A program made the position numbers and the translations under genes. Below are positions 58,879 through 64,000 of a stretch of DNA of 64,000 nucleotides, one piece after another. Below the pieces are notes generated by a model, which was given only the letters and a program-made list of their open reading frames with translations, did not search any database and was not told the DNA's origin. This DNA is from Streptomyces sp. NBC_01241. GTDB lineage: Bacteria > Actinomycetota > Actinomycetes > Streptomycetales > Streptomycetaceae. The number at the start of each line of letters is the position of its first letter. Position 1 is the stretch's first letter. The DNA lies in assembly GCF_041435435.1 (NCBI RefSeq), contig NZ_CP108494.1, forward strand, positions 6,172,501 through 6,236,500, written 5' to 3'.

Positions 58879-60503
58879 TGGGGTTCGCGCGGGCGTGTTC
58901 AGTGGCGCTCGTCGGCGTCGAGGGCGTGGTGGTGGAGGTTCAGGCGGACCTGGAGGCGGGGGTGGCCGCGTTCACCCTGGTGGGGCTGCCGGACAAGAGC
59001 CTGGTGGAGAGTCGGGACCGGGTCAGGGCCGCGGTCGTGAACTCCGGGGCCGAGTGGCCACAGAAGAAACTCACGGTGGGTCTGTCACCGGCCTCCGTGC
59101 CGAAGGGCGGCTCCGGATTCGATCTGGCGGTGGCCTGTGCGGTGCTGGGCGCGGCGGAGCGGATCGATCCGGAGTCCATCGCCGATGTGGTGATGATCGG
59201 TGAGCTGGGGCTCGACGGTCGGGTGCGGCCGGTGCGCGGAGTACTGCCCGCCGTGCTCGCCGCGGCGGACGCCGGGTACCGCCAGGTCGTCGTGCCCGAG
59301 CAGACCGCGGGGGAGGCGGCGCTGGTGCCCGGGGTCTCGGTTCTCGGGGTGCGGAGCCTGCGGCAGCTGATCGCGGTGCTCTGCGACGAGCCGGTGCCGG
59401 AGGAGCGGCAGGCCCACGACGAGGGGCGCCCCGACACCATGCTGGCCGGGCTGATGGTGCCCGGTGCGGGGATCGGCACCGGGCTCGCCCGGGGGCCCGA
59501 CCAGGGCGACGGCAACCTGCCGGATCTCGCGGACGTGGCGGGGCAGTTGCGGCCCCGCAAGGCGCTGGAGGTCGCCGCGGCGGGGGGTCACCATCTGCTG
59601 CTCTCCGGGCCGCCGGGTGCCGGCAAGACCATGCTGGCCGAGCGATTGCCGGCGATCCTGCCCGCGTTGACGAGGAAGGAGTCCCTGGAGGTCACCGCGG
59701 TGCACTCGGTGGCCGGCATTCTGCCGTCGGGGGAACCGCTGGTTACCCGGGCGCCGTACTGCGCACCGCACCACTCGGCGACCATGCAGTCGTTGGTCGG
59801 CGGGGGCAACGGGCTGCCGAAGCCCGGTGCGGTCTCCCTGGCCCACCGAGGGATTCTCTTTCTGGACGAGGCACCGGAATTCTCCATGCGGGTGCTGGAC
59901 GCGTTGCGCCAGCCACTGGAGTCGGGGCACGTGGTGGTGGCACGCAGCGCCGGGGTGGTGCGGCTGCCCGCCAGATTCCTGATGGTGCTGGCCGCCAATC
60001 CCTGCCCGTGCGGCCGGCACAGACTCAGCGGCGCCGGTTGCGAGTGCGCACCGTCGGCGGTCCGCCGCTATCAGTCGAGGCTCTCCGGGCCCCTGCTCGA
60101 CCGGGTCGATCTGCGGGTGGCCGTCGATCCCGTCAGGCGCGAGGACCTGATGGGGCAGAGCGGCAGGGGCGAGTCGACGGCGACCGTCGCGGCCCGGGTC
60201 CGGGAGGCGAGGGCGCGGGCGGCGGAACGGCTGGCCGGCACGGCGTGGACGACCAACAGCGAGGTGCCCGGCCACGAGCTGCGGACCCGGCTGGTCGCTG
60301 CACCGGGCGCGCTCATGGAAGCCGAACGGGACATGGAACGCGGCATGCTCACGGCTCGGGGCCTGGACCGGGTGCTGAGGGTGGCGTGGACCGTCGCCGA
60401 TCTGCGCGGTGCCGACCGGCCGGAAGCCTCCGACATCGCGGTGGCGCTGGAACTGCGGACCGGGATCCCCCGGGGCACCCTGATGAAGGCCGGAGCCTCA
60501 TGA
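58878..60503 (+). CDS. ComM/YifB-type AAA+ ATPase (Mg-chelatase-like)
   Basis: A 541-residue AAA+ protein. The N-terminal ChlI-like domain has VALVGVEGVVVEVQADLEAG and SPASVPKGGSGFDLAVACAV. Walker A is LLLSGPPGAGKTMLAERLPA (about residues 236-255), LFLDEAPEFSMRVLDALRQP is Walker B, and a zinc-like cluster NPCPCGRH with GCECAP is near 380. ComM promotes branch migration of transformation intermediates in competent bacteria. It is translationally coupled both to yraN and to dprA. Confidence 0.9.
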   Translation: MGFARACSVALVGVEGVVVEVQADLEAGVAAFTLVGLPDKSLVESRDRVRAAVVNSGAEWPQKKLTVGLSPASVPKGGSGFDLAVACAVLGAAERIDPESIADVVMIGELGLDGRVRPVRGVLPAVLAAADAGYRQVVVPEQTAGEAALVPGVSVLGVRSLRQLIAVLCDEPVPEERQAHDEGRPDTMLAGLMVPGAGIGTGLARGPDQGDGNLPDLADVAGQLRPRKALEVAAAGGHHLLLSGPPGAGKTMLAERLPAILPALTRKESLEVTAVHSVAGILPSGEPLVTRAPYCAPHHSATMQSLVGGGNGLPKPGAVSLAHRGILFLDEAPEFSMRVLDALRQPLESGHVVVARSAGVVRLPARFLMVLAANPCPCGRHRLSGAGCECAPSAVRRYQSRLSGPLLDRVDLRVAVDPVRREDLMGQSGRGESTATVAARVREARARAAERLAGTAWTTNSEVPGHELRTRLVAAPGALMEAERDMERGMLTARGLDRVLRVAWTVADLRGADRPEASDIAVALELRTGIPRGTLMKAGAS

Positions 60504-61768
60504 CCGTGCGGGCGGCCCATGACCAGGGGCAGCACCTGGGGCGCGCACCGCGACGGGACCCGGAGCGAGGCGCGGGGCCCGAGCCAGGATGGGAGGGGGA
60601 GCCGGGAGTGGCGGTGAGCGATCGGGAACGCCTGGCGCGGGCCGCGCTGACCCGCATCCTGGAGCCGGGGGACGAGCGCGGCGGCCGATGGCTGCGCGAA
60701 CTCGGCGCCGTCGAGCTGATACGGCGGATCACCACCAGGGACGGGGCCGCAAAGCAACTGACCGGAATGACTCCGAAACGTCTCGACGGGTACCGGTTAC
60801 GGGCCGAGAGCGCCGAGCCCGAGCAGGACCTCGCGGCAGTCGCAGCATTCGGTGGACGGTTCGTCTGCCCCGGCGAGCGGGAGTGGCCCAGCCAGCTCGA
60901 CGACCTGGGAGACGCCAGGCCGACCGGCTTGTGGGTGCGGGGACCGCGCGATCTGCGGCTCTGGGCGCTGCGCTCGGTCGCCGTGGTCGGTGCCCGTGCC
61001 TGCACGCCGTACGGCTCCCACATGGCGGCGAGCCTCGGTGCGGGTCTCGCCGAGCTGGGGTGGGTGGTGGTTTCGGGAGCGGCGTTCGGGGTGGACGGGG
61101 CAGCTCATCGTGGCGCGCTCGCTGTCGATGGGGCGACGATGGCGGTCCTGGCCTGCGGCGTGGACGTCGCCTATCCCCGGGGCCACGCCGAGCTGATCGG
61201 ACGCATGGCGGAACAGGGGCTCGTCATCGGCGAATTGCCACCATCCGATCATCCGACCCGCAGCAGGTTCCTTCTCCGGAACCGGGTCATCGCTGCGTTG
61301 ACGCGCGGGACGGTGGTGGTCGAGGCCGAATACCGCAGCGGTTCGCTGGTCACCGCACGCTGCGCGCAGCGGCTCGGCCGCTTCACCATGGGTGTGCCGG
61401 GCCCCGCCACCAGTGGGTTGTCGGCAGGAGTCCATGAACTGCTCCGCGGGGAAGGCATTCTGGTGACGGACGCCGCGGAAGTAGCCGAACTGGTGGGGGA
61501 CATCGGTGAACTGGCCCCGGCCAGGCACGGCCGCGTACACCCCAGGGACCTGCTGGACGCCGTCTCCGCCAGGGTCCTCGACGCGCTGCCGTCGCGCGGG
61601 GCCGTCAGCGGGCGCGAGGTGGCCCGCGCGGCGGGAACCAGCGCCGACGAAGCGCTCGGCAGACTGTACGAACTGCACTCACTGGGGTTCGTCGAACGCG
61701 ATGGCGACGGATGGCGGTTGACGCCGCGACGTATATGCAATGGCGACGCGCGGCGAGGCGGTACTTGA
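60500..61768 (+). CDS. dprA: DNA processing protein DprA
   Basis: A 422-residue Rossmann-fold protein that loads RecA on single-stranded DNA. Core motifs are SVAVVGARACTPYGSHMAAS, VVSGAAFGVDGAAHRGAL, HPTRSRFLLRNRVIAALTRG and RSGSLVTARCAQRLG; a C-terminal winged helix (DALPSRGAVSGREVARAAGT) follows. The first 40 residues are weakly conserved and an alternative GTG start lies near 60609 behind GGGAGGGGG. An in-frame TTA leucine codon at 60797-60799 makes translation dependent on the bldA tRNA. The ATG overlaps the comM stop (ATGA). Confidence 0.93.
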   Translation: MTVRAAHDQGQHLGRAPRRDPERGAGPEPGWEGEPGVAVSDRERLARAALTRILEPGDERGGRWLRELGAVELIRRITTRDGAAKQLTGMTPKRLDGYRLRAESAEPEQDLAAVAAFGGRFVCPGEREWPSQLDDLGDARPTGLWVRGPRDLRLWALRSVAVVGARACTPYGSHMAASLGAGLAELGWVVVSGAAFGVDGAAHRGALAVDGATMAVLACGVDVAYPRGHAELIGRMAEQGLVIGELPPSDHPTRSRFLLRNRVIAALTRGTVVVEAEYRSGSLVTARCAQRLGRFTMGVPGPATSGLSAGVHELLRGEGILVTDAAEVAELVGDIGELAPARHGRVHPRDLLDAVSARVLDALPSRGAVSGREVARAAGTSADEALGRLYELHSLGFVERDGDGWRLTPRRICNGDARRGGT

Positions 61769-62010
61769 CCTGGAGCATTCGGGTGAAAAGGTGATGCCGA
61801 TGACCTCGGCGGATCCTTCGGCGACGCTTCCGGGGCCGGCGCACGAGGCGACGGCCCCGGAACTCAGGCATGTTCGATCGACCGGAATGGCACAGCGCCG
61901 ATCCGCTGTCCTGCGCGGACCGCGACGCCTCAGTCACGCTACGCTCGCAAGGATTCCGACTCAGACACAAGTCCCCCAGCACTTCACAGCAGAACGGCTC
62001 AAGGCACCAC
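61769..62010. promoter_or_regulatory. whiG upstream region
   Basis: This 242-base stretch after dprA holds the whiG promoter. TACGCT near 61938 could be a -10 element but no convincing -35 lies 16-18 bases upstream. No other feature is seen. Confidence 0.35.
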
Positions 62011-62847
62011 ATGCCCCAGCACACCTCCGGGTCTGACCGCGCGGCAGTACCACCGGCTGCGCGTGGCACTGTGCGCCCCCCTGCCCCCTCCTCGCTCGAC
62101 GAGTTGTGGCGTTCCTACAAGTCCACGGGCGACGAGCGGCTGCGGGAGCAGTTGATCCTGCACTACTCGCCGCTGGTGAAGTACGTCGCGGGCCGGGTGA
62201 GTGTGGGCCTGCCTTCCAACGTCGAGCAGGCGGACTTCGTCTCCTCGGGCGTCTTCGGACTGATCGACGCGATCGAGAAGTTCGACATCGAGCGCGCGAT
62301 CAAATTCGAGACGTACGCGATCACCCGCATCCGGGGCGCGATGATCGACGAACTCCGGGCGCTGGACTGGATCCCGCGCTCGGTGCGCCAGAAGGCGCGG
62401 GCGGTGGAACGTGCCTACGCCACGCTGGAGGCACAGCTGCGACGCACTCCTTCCGAGCCGGAGGTCGCTGCGGAAATGGGCATCGCGCTGGAAGAACTGC
62501 ACGCGGTTTTCAGCCAGTTGTCGCTCGCGAACGTGGTCGCGCTGGAGGAGCTCCTGCACGTCGGCGGCGAGGGCGGCGACCGGCTGAGCCTGATGGACAC
62601 GCTTGAGGACACCGCTGCCGACGATCCGGTCGAGGTCGCCGAGGACCGTGAGCTCAGGCGGCTGCTCGCCCGGGCGATCAACACGCTTCCGGAGCGTGAG
62701 AAGACGGTCGTCACGCTCTACTACTACGAGGGCCTCACGCTCGCCGAGATCGGCAACGTGCTCGGGGTCACCGAGAGCCGTGTCAGCCAGATCCACACCA
62801 AATCGGTGCTGCAACTGCGCGCGAAACTGGCCGACGCCGGCCGCTGA
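62011..62847 (+). CDS. whiG: RNA polymerase sigma factor WhiG
   Basis: A 278-residue FliA-type sigma factor that commits aerial hyphae to sporulation. Region 2 is SLDELWRSYKSTGDERLREQ through FETYAITRIRGAMIDELRAL; region 3 is around RTPSEPEVAAEMGIALEELH; region 4 is REKTVVTLYYYEGLTLAEIG with the helix-turn-helix NVLGVTESRVSQIHTK. ATG 62011 reproduces the recalled N-terminus PQHTSGSDRAAVPP. It is probably regulated at the protein level by the anti-sigma RsiG. Sequence is complete and near the expected length. Confidence 0.96.
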   Translation: MPQHTSGSDRAAVPPAARGTVRPPAPSSLDELWRSYKSTGDERLREQLILHYSPLVKYVAGRVSVGLPSNVEQADFVSSGVFGLIDAIEKFDIERAIKFETYAITRIRGAMIDELRALDWIPRSVRQKARAVERAYATLEAQLRRTPSEPEVAAEMGIALEELHAVFSQLSLANVVALEELLHVGGEGGDRLSLMDTLEDTAADDPVEVAEDRELRRLLARAINTLPEREKTVVTLYYYEGLTLAEIGNVLGVTESRVSQIHTKSVLQLRAKLADAGR

Positions 62848-62941
62848 CCCCCTCCTGGTGGCCGGTGCGGTTGTGGCTGCTTCGACCACCAACAGGGGCC
62901 TTACGCGCCCTCTCGGACACCGGTCGCCGTAGAGTGGACGG

Positions 62942-63568
62942 GTGCCCAGGATTCGAGCGGCCTCGGTGGCCGAGCACCGGACCATGCAGCGCGGCGCCCT
63001 CCTGGACGCCGCCCGCTCCCTGCTGTCCGAGGGGGGTACGGAGGCGTTGACCTTCCCCGCCCTCGCCGAACGCACGGGCCTCGCCCGGTCCTCCGTCTAT
63101 GAGTACTTCCGCTCCCGTGCGGCCGTCGTCGAAGAGCTCTGCGCCGTCGACTTCCCCGTCTGGGCGGCCGAGGTCGAAGGCGCGATGGAGCAGGCCGCCA
63201 CGCCGGAGGCGAAGATCGAGGCCTACGTACGGCGACAGCTCGACCTCGTCGGCGACCGCCGCCACCGGGCGGTCGTCGCGATCTCGGCGAGCGAACTGGA
63301 CGCGGGCGCACGCGAGAAGATCAGGGCCGCGCACGGCGGGCTGATCGCCATGATCGTCGAGGCGCTCGGCGACCTCGGCCACGAACAGCCGAGGCTGGCG
63401 GCGATGTTGCTGCAGGGCTCGGTGGACGCCGCGGTGCGGCGTATCGAACTCGGCGTGGCGGAGGAGCCGGGCGTGATCGCGGACACCGCTGTCGCCATGA
63501 TCCTGCGCGGCGTACAGGGCGTACAGGGCGTACAGGGCGTGCAGGGCGTGCAGGGCGTACAGGGCTGA
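62942..63568 (+). CDS. TetR-family transcriptional regulator
   Basis: A 208-residue repressor. The N-terminal helix-turn-helix is ALLDAARSLLSEGGTEALTF with LAERTGLARSSVYEYFRSRA. The remainder is a divergent ligand-binding domain. The C-terminus ends in six GVQ repeats encoded by a 9-bp tandem repeat. GTG 62942 is only about seven bases after TAGAGT (62930-62935), consistent with a leaderless transcript. It overlaps, in antisense, the frame of the downstream M23 peptidase. Target and ligand are unknown. Confidence 0.87.
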   Translation: MPRIRAASVAEHRTMQRGALLDAARSLLSEGGTEALTFPALAERTGLARSSVYEYFRSRAAVVEELCAVDFPVWAAEVEGAMEQAATPEAKIEAYVRRQLDLVGDRRHRAVVAISASELDAGAREKIRAAHGGLIAMIVEALGDLGHEQPRLAAMLLQGSVDAAVRRIELGVAEEPGVIADTAVAMILRGVQGVQGVQGVQGVQGVQG

Positions 63569-64000
63569 CGTCGGCGTCGCACGGCGGCGACGAGCAGAAC
63601 GCCGGGGGCGGCGAGTCCGTCCCCGGCCCCCTCGGCCGAGGGCCGCGGCTCCGGTACGCCGAACACCGGCAGCAGCCGGGACGGCCCCCGCCGCAGCAGC
63701 CCGGGCGGCAGCAGCGACAACGGATCCAGATACGCGGCACCGCGCCGCAGCCCCCAGTGCAGACAGCCCGACGCGCAGTGGAAGGGCCCCGCCTCCATGA
63801 CTGCCACGACCTGTCCCGCCACCACCTCCTCGTCCTTCGCGACCAGCGCGCGCACCGGCTCGTACGTGGTCCGCTGCGGTGGATCACCCGTCCCGGCCAC
63901 CTCGATCGCCAGTACCCCGCGTCCCGCCACACGCCCCGCGAACGAGACCCGGCCCGAGGCTGCGGCGAGCACCGTCGTGCCCGGTTCCGCGGCGAGATCC
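63223..64000 (-). CDS. M23-family metallopeptidase, 5' end outside window
   Basis: A minus-strand frame open across the window edge; the N-terminus lies beyond 64000. The LytM-type (M23) core includes AAASGRVSFAGRVAGRGVLA, VVAGQVVAVMEAGPFHCASG and HWGLR, where the His is a zinc ligand of the HxH end motif. After the barrel comes LLPVFGVPEPRPSAEG, then VLLVAAVRRRRQ and six CTP units from the 9-bp repeat, and the frame stays open to 63223, overlapping the TetR gene by 346 bases in antisense. The natural stop is therefore uncertain. The core probably hydrolyses peptidoglycan in the cell wall. Confidence 0.75.
   Translation of the reverse strand, partial: DLAAEPGTTVLAAASGRVSFAGRVAGRGVLAIEVAGTGDPPQRTTYEPVRALVAKDEEVVAGQVVAVMEAGPFHCASGCLHWGLRRGAAYLDPLSLLPPGLLRRGPSRLLPVFGVPEPRPSAEGAGDGLAAPGVLLVAAVRRRRQPCTPCTPCTPCTPCTPCTPRRIMATAVSAITPGSSATPSSIRRTAASTEPCSNIAASLGCSWPRSPSASTIMAISPPCAALIFSRAPASSSLAEIATTARWRRSPTRSSCRRT
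63509..63562 (+). repeat. Six 9-bp tandem repeats at the 3' end of the TetR gene
   Basis: Units GGCGT(A/G)CAG begin at 63509, 63518, 63527, 63536, 63545 and 63554. On the plus strand they encode GVQ; read on the minus strand in the peptidase frame they encode CTP. Copy number is expected to vary by slippage. Confidence 0.9.

Noticed and set aside
63509..63562. CRISPR-like repeat array
   Set aside because: Six adjacent 9-bp units with no spacers; in-frame coding tandem repeat, not CRISPR.

Overview
The window is chromosomal DNA of a Streptomyces or very close relative. GC is very high, with third codon positions almost always G or C. Start codons are often GTG and occasionally TTG. Signature genes are whiG (sporulation sigma factor), nsdA, ndgR, hupS (HU with a histone-H1-like Lys/Ala tail), an AbsB-type RNase III, a GlcP-type glucose permease and a run of four overlapping type I signal peptidase genes. 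From memory, the gene order follows the conserved core of S. coelicolor around SCO5547-SCO5623. No secondary-metabolite cluster, complete prophage or CRISPR array is visible.

Layout. Positions 1-2050 are accessory and decaying: the 3' end of a DUF5753-type XRE regulator, its DUF397 partner, an IS701-type transposase remnant, a small lipoprotein gene and a broken fragment resembling the C-terminus of a type I restriction HsdR subunit. A HAD hydrolase gene and a Gln-Glu-Glu-Gln-Glu tRNA array carrying an exact internal duplication (2906-3412) lead into the core. Next come ndgR divergent from leuCD (leucine), hupS, cofC (F420), an acyltransferase and gpsA (phospholipid), ddl (peptidoglycan), thiL and thiD (thiamine), rpmB, a DAK2 protein, recG, rsmD-coaD, a DivIVA-like coiled-coil gene, DUF177-rpmF-rnc-mutM, and then (after a CAP-domain gene and acylphosphatase) smc.

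From 31.3 kb: a glucose permease, a luciferase-like oxidoreductase gene beside a frameshifted NCS1 permease gene, ftsY, a Prim-Pol-like gene, nsdA, the nitrogen operon amtB-glnK-glnD with GlnR-box-like sequences upstream, ffh, a second-type FtsH, a methyltransferase gene divergent from an archaeal/eukaryotic-type prolyl-tRNA synthetase gene, a probable SprT-like metalloprotein, the rpsP-khpA-rimM-trmD-rplS operon, four signal peptidases, a Nudix hydrolase, DUF2469, yraN-comM-dprA, whiG, a TetR regulator and a truncated M23 peptidase gene.

Functional themes are translation and secretion (SRP, its receptor, signal peptidases, ribosomal proteins, tRNA modification), chromosome organisation (SMC, HupS, RecG), and developmental control (NsdA, WhiG, RNase III, a TTA codon in dprA). 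The most unusual observations are a closed-stem structured element upstream of rsmD, an in-frame TTA codon in dprA, a 9-bp tandem repeat shared by two convergent overlapping reading frames at the right end, two DnaA-box-like sequences before yraN, a low-complexity insert in the SMC hinge, and several gene remnants with identifiable inactivating lesions. Nothing here proves a new multi-gene system. Family names, pathway roles and cross-species comparisons come from memory; no database search was possible.
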